DNA of 32,975 nucleotides, from positions 1-32,975 of the forward strand of contig JAUWGE010000020.1 of NCBI GenBank assembly GCA_030606565.1, read 5' to 3'. The position numbers were made by a program, and so were the translations under genes. The notes under the pieces were generated by a model. That model searched no databases. It had not been told where the DNA came from and saw only the letters and a list, made by a program, of their open reading frames with translations. Shown piece after piece: positions 1 through 8,226 of the stretch; the first letter of the stretch is position 1, and each line of letters starts with the position of its first letter. Origin of the DNA: Candidatus Bipolaricaulota bacterium. Its GTDB lineage: Bacteria > Bipolaricaulota > Bipolaricaulia > UBA7950 > UBA9294.

Positions 1-1
1 G

Positions 2-838
2 GTGATCGGACTGCGGACGAAGGATGATGACTATATCTGCTCGACTTCCCTCGTCAATGCACGCGATGAGATTCTTGTCTTCTCTGATCAGCGGAGGGTC
101 TACCGAACGCAAGGGTATCGGCTTCCGTCGATGAAGCGCGACGCGGTGGGAAAGAACCTGCGTACTGTGGTCGCCCTCGAACAGGACGAGGTTGTGCGGT
201 CCATTCTTCCCGTTGCCGACTTCAAAGAAGTGGGGGAGCAGCGCTGCCTGATGGCGACCCATAATGGGATCGTCAACCGGAATCGACTTGCCGATTATTC
301 GAACGTCCATGCAGGTGGAATCATCGCCATGAATGCTGATGAGGATGACCGATTGGTCGATGTTCACGGAACCTCGGGAGATGGTGAACTCATACTTGCC
401 ACGCAAGATGGAAAATCGATCCGCTTCCGCGAGGCGGACGTGCGACTGACTAAGCGCCCATCGCGCGGAGTGATCGGAATACGACTCGAAGAGGGGAACT
501 GCGTGATCGGGATGGCCGCAATGGAGCGGGATATCACCATGGATAAGAAACTCCTGATGGTAACCGAGCGCGGCTATGGAAAGCGTGTCTCTTTGGTCGA
601 TTTTCCGCTGCAAGGACGCGGAGGCAAGGGAGTTCTCGGGATTAAGCTCGACCGCGATTCGGGCCCGCTCGTCTCGATCGGGATCGTCTCTAGCCAGGAC
701 GAGATCATCATAATCACCGAGCAGAAGGTGATTCGCATCCTTGCAGGAGCGATCAACACCTACGGCCGCTACGCCCGTGGAGTCCGGTTGATCGATCTCG
801 ACCCCGATGATCGTATCGTCTCTGTGGTGAGGACGTAG
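2..838 (+). CDS. gyrA: DNA gyrase subunit A, C-terminal part (5'-truncated by window edge)
   Basis: This is the DNA-wrapping C-terminal beta-pinwheel of GyrA, which lets gyrase introduce negative supercoils. The reading frame is open to the left edge, so only the last 278 residues are present and the breakage-reunion domain lies outside the window. Repeated pinwheel blades are visible, each with a Gly-Val/Ile-Gly-Ile-(Arg/Lys)-Leu strand (for example RGVIGIRL near residue 155 and GKGVLGIKL near residue 212). A GyrA-box is present as QGRGGKG, one change from the usual Q(R/K)RGG(R/K)G, which favours gyrase over topoisomerase IV. The stop is TAG at 836-838. tyrS begins about ten bases downstream on the same strand, so the two may be co-transcribed. 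Assignment to GyrA is secure; the exact blade count cannot be judged from the fragment. Confidence 0.93.
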   Translation: MIGLRTKDDDYICSTSLVNARDEILVFSDQRRVYRTQGYRLPSMKRDAVGKNLRTVVALEQDEVVRSILPVADFKEVGEQRCLMATHNGIVNRNRLADYSNVHAGGIIAMNADEDDRLVDVHGTSGDGELILATQDGKSIRFREADVRLTKRPSRGVIGIRLEEGNCVIGMAAMERDITMDKKLLMVTERGYGKRVSLVDFPLQGRGGKGVLGIKLDRDSGPLVSIGIVSSQDEIIIITEQKVIRILAGAINTYGRYARGVRLIDLDPDDRIVSVVRT

Positions 839-848
839 GGGGGCGGTG

Positions 849-2042
849 ATGGGGTCGATCGAAGCGATACTTAAAAGGATCGAGGCGGGGACCGCGGATC
901 TTATCCCGCGCGAGGAACTGATCTTAAAGCTTGAACGCTCTTTAGAAACAGGGAAACCCTTGAGGGTGAAACTGGGGATTGATCCCTCAGCCCCGCACCT
1001 TACGCTCGGTCATTCTATTCCATTACGTAAAATGCGCCTGTTCCAGGACCTTGGACACACAGGTGTGCTGGTGGTGGGGGATTTTACGAGGCGAATCGGC
1101 GACCCGTCTGGCTGCTTGTCCGCGCGCGGCTTGATGACACAGGAAGAAATTTGCCAGAACATGGAGACCTACAAGGAGCAAGCATTCAAGATCCTCAACC
1201 CGGAGAGGACCGAAGTTCGCTATAACTCGGAGTGGCTCGGGTTGCTCACCTTTGCCGACGTGATTGAACTTGCTTCTAAGTACACCGTCGCCCGGATGCT
1301 TGAGCGGGACGACTTTGCCAAGCGGTTCGCTGAGGAGCGGCCCATAAGCGTCCTTGAGTTTCTCTACCCGCTTGCCCAGGCGTATGACTCAGTGGCGGTC
1401 AAAGCGGACATCGAGCTTGGCGGGAACGATCAGCGATTTAACCTATTGATCGGTCGCGATATTCAGCGAGAGTACGGCCAGGAACCGCAGGTGATTATTA
1501 CCGTTCCGTTGCTGATTGGGACGGACGGAGTGCGCAGCATGAGCCAGAGCGTGGGGAACTACGTGGGTATCAACGAGCCACCCCGTGAGATGTTCGGGAA
1601 GCTGATGGCAATCCCCGACAGGCTAATCCACGATTACTTCTTCTACCTGACCGACATCCCTTACGAAGAAGTGAAGAATCTTCCTCCGCGCGATGCCAAG
1701 CGCCAGCTAGCTGGAGAGATCATCACTATGTACCATGGCAAGGAGGCGGCCGACGCTGCGCGTGAGGAGTTCGACCGGGTGCATATTCGCCGCGAGCGGC
1801 CGAGCGAGGTCTCGCAGGTGGCGATCGACCGCTCGCTTGTCAAGGAGGGTGGGACAATCTGGGTGATCGACCTGTTGCAGGCCTCGGGCCTGGTCAAGAG
1901 TCGCGGTGAGGCCAAGCGGGTGATCTCCCAGAACGGAGTGAGGATAAATGACGAACGAGTTTCCTCTGTCGACCTCGATCTTCCTTTTGATCCCCCTATC
2001 CTGATTCAGGTGGGGAAGCGATCCTTTGCCGAGGTTGTGTGA
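849..2042 (+). CDS. tyrS: Tyrosyl-tRNA synthetase
   Basis: This enzyme charges tRNA-Tyr with tyrosine in the cytoplasm. The 397-residue length is normal for the family. The class I catalytic domain opens with KLGIDPSAP and is followed by GDFTRRIGDPSG and the tyrosine-site region ELGGNDQRFN. A C-terminal S4 RNA-binding domain (about residues 335-395) contains SRGEAKRVI and VRINDERV. Two signature motifs look altered: the HIGH region reads TLGH (near residues 52-55) and the KMSKS loop reads SMSQS (near residue 228), so the first His and both Lys of the usual motifs are not obvious. GTG at 846 directly precedes ATG at 849. A G-rich ribosome-binding stretch at 837-843 suits either start; ATG is chosen. 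The gene follows gyrA closely and ends near an inverted-repeat element. Confidence 0.93.
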   Translation: MGSIEAILKRIEAGTADLIPREELILKLERSLETGKPLRVKLGIDPSAPHLTLGHSIPLRKMRLFQDLGHTGVLVVGDFTRRIGDPSGCLSARGLMTQEEICQNMETYKEQAFKILNPERTEVRYNSEWLGLLTFADVIELASKYTVARMLERDDFAKRFAEERPISVLEFLYPLAQAYDSVAVKADIELGGNDQRFNLLIGRDIQREYGQEPQVIITVPLLIGTDGVRSMSQSVGNYVGINEPPREMFGKLMAIPDRLIHDYFFYLTDIPYEEVKNLPPRDAKRQLAGEIITMYHGKEAADAAREEFDRVHIRRERPSEVSQVAIDRSLVKEGGTIWVIDLLQASGLVKSRGEAKRVISQNGVRINDERVSSVDLDLPFDPPILIQVGKRSFAEVV

Positions 2043-2053
2043 GGAGGAAGTTC

Positions 2054-2159
2054 TCAGCTGTCAGCTCTCAGCACAATCAGTTTCAGCGACCAGCCGTCAG
2101 CATTTCCCGTTAGCGGAGCGGTTTTCTTTTGCTGACAGCTGAGTGCTGATCGCTGACGG
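2054..2159. repeat. TCAGC-rich inverted-repeat element, copy 1
   Basis: A block of short TCAGC/GCTGA units forms nested inverted repeats. TCAGCTGTCAGC at 2054-2065 pairs perfectly with GCTGACAGCTGA at 2131-2142, and CCGTCAGC at 2094-2101 pairs with GCTGACGG at 2152-2159. It lies between the converging tyrS and rnfB genes and runs into the 3' end of rnfB. A related block occurs at 31717-31773. It looks like a dispersed intergenic palindromic element; it has no T-run, so a simple intrinsic terminator is unlikely. Confidence 0.7.
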
Positions 2160-2981
2160 CTCTTTGTATGTCGCGGTCTTCTTGATGATCTTCCGCGGGC
2201 ACTTCTCGATTGCCGCTGGGGCGGGAAGGGACTTCTCCGGGTCGAAATAAGGGAGGTCCTTCTCCTCGTTCCACGTCACCTCGCCGTTCGGCGACACCTT
2301 GACACAGATCTTGCAATGGATGCACCCATCCGCGCATCGCTTCCTACCGGGAATGTCCCTCGCTGCCTGATAATTGCACCCCAGGTACTGCGGCATGTCC
2401 GCCGGGACGAGGTCGGTCAGGCCCTGTGGGCAGGCCTCCACACACAGCCCGCAACCGATACATTTTTCCCAGTCGACGACGACCTTCTTCTCGGGGTCGA
2501 TCGCGATCGCGCCGGTCGGACAGACCGCCACGCAGTCCCCGAGCCCGAGGCAGGCATAAGGACACTCCTTGAACCCGGAAGCGATCTGCGCCGCTCCCTT
2601 GCAGGTCGCTACCCCGCGGTAGTCGGCGATCGGTTCCGATTGTCCTGTGCAGTGGACGATCGCCTTCTTGCCGACCGTTGCCTCGGCCTTCAGTCCCAGG
2701 TACGCCTCTAGCCTCTTCATCCCTTCTTTATCCTGGGCAAGGGTCGGACAGGGCGTCTTTGCAAACACCTGCTTATCCTTCGCCACCGCCTGAGCGTAGG
2801 CGAAGCAGCCAGGATGACCGCAAGCCCCGCAGTCGGCCCCGGGGAGGAACTCCTTGATTCGTGCCGTTTCCTCGAACGAACTGTCCTCCTTGGGGAGGAA
2901 CTTGCTCGCGAGGAAGATCAACAGGCCCGCGATGAACCCGATGAGTGACAGGAGGATGATTGTGATCGTTGTCTGCATCAT
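2097..2981 (-). CDS. rnfB: Rnf electron transport complex subunit B (ferredoxin-like)
   Basis: RnfB is the iron-sulfur subunit that takes electrons from reduced ferredoxin and passes them to the membrane part of Rnf. One N-terminal membrane helix (about residues 4-26) is followed by the Fe-S domain DCGACGHPGC, then ferredoxin motifs CPYACLGLGDCVAVCP and CIGCGLCVEACP. A further C-terminal motif reads CADGCIHCKICVKVSP, where the fourth Cys expected before Pro is Ser. The start ATG overlaps the rnfA stop as ATGA; a second ATG follows directly. It is the last gene of the rnf operon. Roughly the last 20 residues are encoded by the palindromic repeat at 2054-2159, so the natural C-terminus was probably shorter. 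RnfB identity is firm; the cluster count is inferred from cysteines. Confidence 0.94.
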   Translation of the reverse strand: MMQTTITIILLSLIGFIAGLLIFLASKFLPKEDSSFEETARIKEFLPGADCGACGHPGCFAYAQAVAKDKQVFAKTPCPTLAQDKEGMKRLEAYLGLKAEATVGKKAIVHCTGQSEPIADYRGVATCKGAAQIASGFKECPYACLGLGDCVAVCPTGAIAIDPEKKVVVDWEKCIGCGLCVEACPQGLTDLVPADMPQYLGCNYQAARDIPGRKRCADGCIHCKICVKVSPNGEVTWNEEKDLPYFDPEKSLPAPAAIEKCPRKIIKKTATYKEPSAISTQLSAKENRSANGKC

Positions 2982-3553
2982 ACCATCCCGTTGAACGCGA
3001 GGAAGGAGAGGCCGAGGAGCATCGCGGTGATGAACGCGATCGGTGTTCCTTTAAACGCCTTGGGGGGATCCGCAAGGTCCAACCGCTCCCGGATTCCAGA
3101 CATAATGATAAGGACCAGCGTGAACCCAGCGCCTGCTCCTAATGCTGCCGTGAGAGATTCCAGGAAGCTGTAGGTCTGATCGATGTTGATGAACGTGATC
3201 CCTAGAACGGCACAGTTTGTCGTGATGAGGGGAAGGTAGATCCCAAGGGCATTGTACAAGGTGAGGTTGGTCCGTTTGATCGCCATCTCGATGATCTGCA
3301 CGAGGGAGGCGATGACCAGGATGAAGATCACCGTCCGCATGAACTCTACCCCGTAGGGGGCGAGAAGGAGGTGGTAGACCGGCCAGGTGACACCCGAGGC
3401 GACGAGCATCACCAGGAGGACCGCAATCCCCATACTGAACGCGCTCGACAGTTTCTTGGAGACCCCAAAGAAGGGGCACAGTCCGAGGAACTTGACAAGG
3501 ACCATGTTGTTCACCAGCGCCATGCCGAAGAAGATCGCAAGTAGGTTACTCAC
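2978..3553 (-). CDS. rnfA: Rnf electron transport complex subunit A
   Basis: RnfA is an integral membrane subunit of the ferredoxin:NAD+ oxidoreductase and pairs with RnfE across the membrane; in related complexes the two together hold an intramembrane Fe-S site. The 191-residue protein is almost wholly hydrophobic, with about six helices, and has the family segments VKFLGLCPFFGVSKK near the N-terminus (its Cys in the expected place) and ITTNCAVLGITF near residue 113. The start is GTG at 3551-3553, giving MSNLLAIFFG, which overlaps the end of rnfE by 8 bases. The stop overlaps the rnfB start by 4 bases. Both overlaps imply translational coupling. RnfA and NqrE-type subunits are homologous, but the RnfB and RnfC neighbours decide for Rnf. 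Confidence 0.93.
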   Translation of the reverse strand: MSNLLAIFFGMALVNNMVLVKFLGLCPFFGVSKKLSSAFSMGIAVLLVMLVASGVTWPVYHLLLAPYGVEFMRTVIFILVIASLVQIIEMAIKRTNLTLYNALGIYLPLITTNCAVLGITFINIDQTYSFLESLTAALGAGAGFTLVLIIMSGIRERLDLADPPKAFKGTPIAFITAMLLGLSFLAFNGMV

Positions 3554-4160
3554 CCTTGCTCACCCCCATCCATCGAAAGAGCGCGAGGAGCGTTCCGATG
3601 ACGAAAAATGCCCCCATTGGCAACATGAAGATCGACACGGGATTGTCGCTCAGTCCGGGGATGGTAAAGAGCGAACGGCCGAAGAGGTCGAGCTCCCCTG
3701 TCCCCAGAAGCTGTCGGATGAAGGAGATCACGAATATCGCCAGCCCGAAGCCGACACTCATCCCCAGAGCGTCTGCGATCGAATCGGAGACCCCATTCTT
3801 GCTCGCGAACGCCTCCGCCCGCCCGAGAATGATGCAGTTCACCACGATCAACGGGATGTACATCCCCAAGGACTTACTTAACGCCGGGACGAATCCCTGC
3901 AGCATCAGATCGACGATCGTCACCAGCGAGGCGATGATGACAATGAAAACCGGGATCCTGACACGATCCGGCACGTAGTTTCTTAGTAGCGAGATGATGA
4001 TATTAGAGACAAGCAGCACGAAGAGGAACGCGGCAGTCATCCCCACGGCGTTATCCAGGGATGTGCTGACCGCGAGGGTCGGGCACAGCCCGAGAAGAAG
4101 GATGAACGTCGGGTTCGAACGGATGATCCCCTTGACGAAGTTCTTTCCAAAGGAGTGCAT
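3546..4160 (-). CDS. rnfE: Rnf electron transport complex subunit E
   Basis: RnfE is the second of the two homologous, inverted membrane subunits of Rnf. The 204-residue protein has about six hydrophobic helices. Family landmarks are IIRSNPTFILLLGLCPTLAV at the N-terminus with the conserved Cys, DRVRIPVFIVIIASLVT near residue 67, and LIVVNCIILGRAEAFA near residue 105, which carries the second conserved Cys. The ATG at 4158-4160 shares one base with the rnfG stop (TGATG). The 3' end overlaps rnfA by 8 bases. The gene order C-D-G-E-A-B is the common Rnf arrangement in anaerobic bacteria. No anomaly was seen. Confidence 0.93.
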   Translation of the reverse strand: MHSFGKNFVKGIIRSNPTFILLLGLCPTLAVSTSLDNAVGMTAAFLFVLLVSNIIISLLRNYVPDRVRIPVFIVIIASLVTIVDLMLQGFVPALSKSLGMYIPLIVVNCIILGRAEAFASKNGVSDSIADALGMSVGFGLAIFVISFIRQLLGTGELDLFGRSLFTIPGLSDNPVSIFMLPMGAFFVIGTLLALFRWMGVSKGE

Positions 4161-4708
4161 CAGCCTCTCCCCCCTTCCTTATTCAAGGTTTCAAGCTTCT
4201 TCAAGATTGCTTCCTTCACCCCCTTGACCACCGCCGAGGAGCTGATGGTGGCACCGGTGATGGCATCGATCTTCCCTCCGTCGCGGGAGAGCGCGACCTC
4301 ATTTACGCTCAGCCCCTTGAACTGGGAGAGGAAGGACCCTTCGATGATCTTCGCCCCTAACCCAGGGGTCTCCTGTTGCGAGATGATCTTGATCCCACGT
4401 AGGGTCGCATTCGGCTCCAGCCCGATCAGGATATCGATCGTGCCGCCGTAGCCGGTCGCCGTCGCCATGAACGCGTGCCCGAGCGATTCTCCCCCGGTAA
4501 GCGGGGTATACTGGCCGCTTTCCTCATCGAGGGTGAAATCCTCCATCTCTGGGAACAGGGTTGCGAGCGTCTCTGAGATCGCCTCCTTCTTGGCGATTGC
4601 GATCTTGTCCTTGGTGATCCCATTGGTTAGGGTGAGGGCGACGACAGAGACGACCACAATGAGGGTCAAGAAGATAACCGGGAAGAAGTCGTTATTCTTC
4701 TTGCTCAT
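4160..4708 (-). CDS. rnfG: Rnf electron transport complex subunit G (covalent flavoprotein)
   Basis: RnfG carries a covalently bound FMN on the outer face of the membrane and relays electrons within Rnf. The 182-residue protein has one N-terminal membrane helix (about residues 9-28) and an FMN-binding domain. The flavinylation motif is TGAT within DAITGATISSSAV, so the modified Thr is near residue 154. The domain also has QQETPGLGAKI, typical of the family. The start is ATG at 4706-4708, which overlaps the rnfD stop as ATGA; the same frame stays open for about 178 codons further upstream, but that stretch is antisense-type sequence inside rnfD. ApbE, which attaches the FMN, is encoded at the head of the same operon. 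Confidence 0.93.
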   Translation of the reverse strand: MSKKNNDFFPVIFLTLIVVVSVVALTLTNGITKDKIAIAKKEAISETLATLFPEMEDFTLDEESGQYTPLTGGESLGHAFMATATGYGGTIDILIGLEPNATLRGIKIISQQETPGLGAKIIEGSFLSQFKGLSVNEVALSRDGGKIDAITGATISSSAVVKGVKEAILKKLETLNKEGGRG

Positions 4709-5667
4709 GAGGCCGCCTCCTTGTTTCTGCTTTTCACGTATCCGTAGGGCTTTGGACGGACGTAACGGTCGATCAATGGGGTAAACGCGTTCATCAGCAG
4801 AATCGAGTAGCAGACCCCCTCGGGCATGCTTCCCCACGTCCGAATCAGCACCACTAGGACTCCCGCTCCCACCGCGAAGATGATCTTCCCCCGCGTCGTG
4901 AGTGGGCTGGTCACGTAATCGGTGGCCATGAAGACTGCCCCCAACATCAGCCCCCCGGCGAGGATCTGGAAGAGCGGGTCCTGGCCGAGCAAAAAGCTCA
5001 GAAGGGCGACCGTGCCGATATAGAAGACCGGAACCTGCCACTTGATCAAGCCGAACGCGAGGAGGATCACCCCTCCGATCAGGATGAGGAGCGCGGAGGT
5101 CTCCCCGGCGCTTCCAGCGACGTTCCCAAAGAAGAGGGCCTTGTACAATTCCACATCGCTGAGCGTCGTGGTGAACCCTTCCCCGAGCGGGGTCGCTGCC
5201 GTTATCCCGTCGGCTAGCAAGGAGTGGACAGGAGCGATCCACCGGGTGAGGGCACCGGCGAACGAGACGGTGATGAACGCTCGTCCGGCGAGCGCCGGGT
5301 TGAAGATGTTGTGCCCCAGCCCGCCGAATGCCTCTTTAGCGATGGCAATGCAGAATATGGAGCCGACCACCACGATCCACAGGGGCGTACGCGGCGGCAT
5401 CACCAGAACGAACAGGATCCCGGTAATGATCGCGCTCCCGTCCATGTGAAACGATTGCCTCCGCATCCATTTCGCGACGTACTCGGTGAGGATCGCGCAG
5501 AGGATCGCGGTTGCGAGCATGGGGAGGACGTATAACCCGAAGAAGTAGACCGCCCCCGCCGTGGGGAAGAGAAGCGCGAGGATCACGATATACATGTCCC
5601 GCTTGATTGACGCCCCCCCGCGCAGGTGCGGAGCCGACGAGAGGACGAGCCTTTTCGCGTTGTCCAT
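4705..5667 (-). CDS. rnfD: Rnf electron transport complex subunit D (covalent flavoprotein)
   Basis: RnfD is the membrane subunit homologous to NqrB; it binds FMN covalently and is thought to take part in ion translocation. The 320-residue protein has many hydrophobic helices and the landmarks LSSAPHLRG at the N-terminus, FGGLGHNIFNPALAGRAF in the middle and a GSMPEGVCYSILLMNAFTPLIDR segment towards the end. The flavinylation site reads DGITAATPLGE, matching the accepted [ST][GA]AT pattern. GTG at 5668-5670 immediately precedes ATG at 5665-5667; ATG is preferred because it makes the same one-base TGATG overlap with rnfC that is seen at the rnfG-rnfE junction. The 3' end overlaps rnfG by 4 bases. 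Confidence 0.93.
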   Translation of the reverse strand: MDNAKRLVLSSAPHLRGGASIKRDMYIVILALLFPTAGAVYFFGLYVLPMLATAILCAILTEYVAKWMRRQSFHMDGSAIITGILFVLVMPPRTPLWIVVVGSIFCIAIAKEAFGGLGHNIFNPALAGRAFITVSFAGALTRWIAPVHSLLADGITAATPLGEGFTTTLSDVELYKALFFGNVAGSAGETSALLILIGGVILLAFGLIKWQVPVFYIGTVALLSFLLGQDPLFQILAGGLMLGAVFMATDYVTSPLTTRGKIIFAVGAGVLVVLIRTWGSMPEGVCYSILLMNAFTPLIDRYVRPKPYGYVKSRNKEAAS

Positions 5668-6998
5668 CACCTCACCCCCGCCTTGCGTAGCTCAGCCTTC
5701 CCTGTTTTTATGTAGGAGACGATGGGGATGTTGGCTGGACAGTCATAGGCGCACGCCCCGCACTCCACACAGTCAGCGATATGATAGTTGGCCAAGCTCT
5801 CGTAGTCCTCCTTCTTGACGAGGTTCACGAACTGGAGCGGCATCAGCCCCATCGGGCAACTCTCGATACAACGGCCGCAACGGATGCAGCTGTATTCCTC
5901 ACGGATGTCGCTCCTCTTCACGAGAACGCAGTTGGTTCCCTTGAGGATCGGGGTGTCGTCGCGGCTTTGCGCGATTCCCATCATCGGGCCGCCGAAGATC
6001 ACCTCGTCGGCACTCGGATCGGCACCCCCGCACTGTTCGATCAACGAGGAGGCTGCCGTACCGAAGCGGACAAGAAGGTTCTTTGGAGTGCCGACTAGGC
6101 CGGTCACGGTCACCACGCGTTCCACTAACGGCTTACCCAGAGCCACTGCATCGTACACCGCGGCGAGGGTGGCAACGTTTTGAATGAGGGTTCCCACATC
6201 CATGGGGAGTCCCCCCTCGGGTACCTCGGTATTGAGGATCGACTTGACGAGCGTCTTCTCCGCCCCCATCGGGTACTTTGCAGGGACTGCCACAACCTCC
6301 ACCTCTCCGGGGAGGGAGCCCTCGGCCACGCCTTGTCGCATCCGCGCGATCGCCTCAGGCTTGTTCTCCTCGATCGCGATGTATGCCCGCTTGACGGAGA
6401 GAACCTGCATCACGGTCTTCAAGCCCCTCAGGATGCGATCCGTTTCCTCCAGCATCAGCCGATCATCGGCGGTGATGTACGGTTCGCACTCCGCTCCGTT
6501 GACGATGATGCTTTTGATTGACTTCTCCGGAGGAGGCGAAAGCTTCACGTGGGTTGGGAAGGTCGCGCCTCCCATCCCCACGATTCCTGCATCCTTGACC
6601 CGGGTGAGGATATCTTCCTTTGACAGTGTCTCCGAATCGGCGGGTGTGAGCTCGATCCATTCATCCTTCCCATCCGACTCGATGATCACACCGGATACCG
6701 GGTGCCCAGTTACCGGGCTGGCCACCGTGGCGAGATGTTTCACCGTTCCCGAAAGCGTGGCGTGGATCGGCACGGAGACGAACCCGTCGGCCTCAGCAAT
6801 TTTCTGCCCTACTTTGACCTCGTCCCCCCGCTTCACGATGGCTTTTGCCGGGGCACCGATGTGCTGCTGCAAAGGGAGGGCCACTGACTTTGGTAACGGA
6901 GCCCGCTCGATTGCATGCCCCGCAGCGAGCTTTTGTGAAGGGGGATGGACCCCAGCAGGGCACTTCAGTCCCAATAACTCGACCACACGCGTGTTCAT
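5667..6998 (-). CDS. rnfC: Rnf electron transport complex subunit C (NADH-binding)
   Basis: RnfC is the cytoplasmic subunit that binds NADH and FMN and exchanges electrons with NAD+. The 443-residue protein has the barrel-sandwich N-terminal domain (to about residue 115), a nucleotide/flavin-binding domain with GIVGMGGATFPTHVK and NGAECEPYITADDRLMLEE, and a ferredoxin-like C-terminal region with two complete motifs, CIRCGRCIESCP and CVECGACAYDCP, for two 4Fe-4S clusters. The length is at the short end for the family; the Lys/Ala-rich tail found in some proteobacterial RnfC proteins is absent. The ATG at 6996-6998 overlaps the apbE stop as ATGA, and the stop overlaps rnfD by one base if its ATG is used. 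Confidence 0.94.
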   Translation of the reverse strand: MNTRVVELLGLKCPAGVHPPSQKLAAGHAIERAPLPKSVALPLQQHIGAPAKAIVKRGDEVKVGQKIAEADGFVSVPIHATLSGTVKHLATVASPVTGHPVSGVIIESDGKDEWIELTPADSETLSKEDILTRVKDAGIVGMGGATFPTHVKLSPPPEKSIKSIIVNGAECEPYITADDRLMLEETDRILRGLKTVMQVLSVKRAYIAIEENKPEAIARMRQGVAEGSLPGEVEVVAVPAKYPMGAEKTLVKSILNTEVPEGGLPMDVGTLIQNVATLAAVYDAVALGKPLVERVVTVTGLVGTPKNLLVRFGTAASSLIEQCGGADPSADEVIFGGPMMGIAQSRDDTPILKGTNCVLVKRSDIREEYSCIRCGRCIESCPMGLMPLQFVNLVKKEDYESLANYHIADCVECGACAYDCPANIPIVSYIKTGKAELRKAGVR

Positions 6999-8065
6999 AA
7001 ATCAACCTTCTCAAACATCTGCAAACCATCTGATCTGTAAAGTAGTTTTGGTTCGTCGTAACCAACGATCAAGGCTTCTACTCCTTCAAGCGAGTTTACA
7101 AGGTCGAGCCCTTCAATTGGGCCCAACACGAACACGGCGGTGGCCAGCGCGTCTGCCTGCATACATGTGGGGGCGATCACACTGGCGCTGGACGAGGCGT
7201 GCGAGGAGTAACCTGTCTTCGGGTCCATGATGTGGCCAACGCTGGCCTGTTCATCGAAGTACCTCTCATAATTGCCCGAGGTGGCGAGGGCGCCATCTCT
7301 TAAAAGGAAGCGAGTGAGATAGTCCTTGGGATCCTCCGGGTTACGTAGCTCGATTACCCAGGTCTCGTTGTTTGGCTTGCCGCCCAGTACTCCCATATCC
7401 CCACCCGCGTCTATCAGGGCATGCACTACCCCAGCATTGCGCAGAGCTTCTAGCCCTTGATCGACGGCATACCCCTTCGCTAGTCCTCCCAAGGTGATCT
7501 TAGTTCTGGGAGCTAGGACGATCGAGGGGGGAGGATCTGGTGCAAGGGTTACCTTGTCCGATCCAACAACGGTAAGTGTCTGCGATATCCTTTCCTGCTG
7601 TTCAGCCGGTTCCAGTTCCCAGAACTGTTTTTCTGCACCCTTCTCATAGTTCCACAGTTCAAGAAGCGGCTCTACAGTGATGTCAAACGCACCCTTGCTG
7701 ATCTTGTAGTAGTATTTGGCAGCATCGATGATCTCGATCAGTTCGGGGGAGGGATCATCCAACCGGCCTTGTTCATTCAGCATGTATGCTTCTGCGTTTT
7801 CATCATAGATCGAAGCGATCTCTTCGATCTTCGTCATACGAGCAAAAGCGGCTTCTATCGCGTGTTCTGCTCTTGTTTTCCCTCGATTGTAGACGGTGAT
7901 AGTGACCCATGTATCCATCATCTCGCGACGATCCTGAAATGGGAGCATTGGGGGGGGGAAGAAGGCACGGTTGATAGTGAACAGTGCGACTAACGCGACG
8001 ATAAGCGCCAATGGCAGCAACTTGTCCGCCCGCTGGCGCTTTCCGTTATCTTTGCTCGACGCCAC
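6995..8065 (-). CDS. apbE: FAD:protein FMN transferase
   Basis: ApbE transfers FMN from FAD to a Thr in target proteins outside the cytoplasm, including RnfG and RnfD. The 356-residue protein starts with a basic stretch and one membrane or signal helix (about residues 15-33). The ApbE domain shows MDTWVTITVYN, ISKGAFDITVEPLLELW, ITLGGLAKGYAVDQ, ALIDAGGDMGVLGG, and a C-terminal Mg-binding segment with ADALATAVFVLG. No lipoprotein Cys is visible, so it is probably anchored by its N-terminal helix. The start is GTG at 8063-8065, preceded by AAGGGGGA at good spacing. As first gene of the operon it would be made together with its substrates RnfD and RnfG. A TTGTTG/TATAAT promoter lies about 40 bases upstream. 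Confidence 0.93.
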   Translation of the reverse strand: MASSKDNGKRQRADKLLPLALIVALVALFTINRAFFPPPMLPFQDRREMMDTWVTITVYNRGKTRAEHAIEAAFARMTKIEEIASIYDENAEAYMLNEQGRLDDPSPELIEIIDAAKYYYKISKGAFDITVEPLLELWNYEKGAEKQFWELEPAEQQERISQTLTVVGSDKVTLAPDPPPSIVLAPRTKITLGGLAKGYAVDQGLEALRNAGVVHALIDAGGDMGVLGGKPNNETWVIELRNPEDPKDYLTRFLLRDGALATSGNYERYFDEQASVGHIMDPKTGYSSHASSSASVIAPTCMQADALATAVFVLGPIEGLDLVNSLEGVEALIVGYDEPKLLYRSDGLQMFEKVDL

Positions 8066-8104
8066 CTATTTCCCCCTTGGAGGTGAACTTATAGCTAGCA
8101 ACAA

Positions 8105-8133
8105 ATTATAGCGATCGTTGAGATGTGCAACAA
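8105..8133 (-). promoter_or_regulatory. Predicted sigma-70-type promoter of the apbE-rnf operon
   Basis: On the - strand TTGTTG (8128-8133) is followed after 17 bases by a perfect TATAAT (8105-8110). The predicted transcript starts about 30 bases before the apbE GTG. This is a sequence match only. Confidence 0.6.
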
Positions 8134-8226
8134 CGCAGCAAAATGCGGTCGTTAATTCAGGTGATGTTTCCTGTATGCGAAACAAATGAGCGACGAAACA
8201 AAATTGGCAGATTTGAGGCTGGGCCT

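Noticed and set aside
4709-5242. N-terminal extension of the rnfG frame by about 178 codons
   Set aside because: The extension is out-of-frame sequence within rnfD, is Arg/Gly/Pro-rich, and the true RnfG start at 4708 has the usual ATGA overlap.
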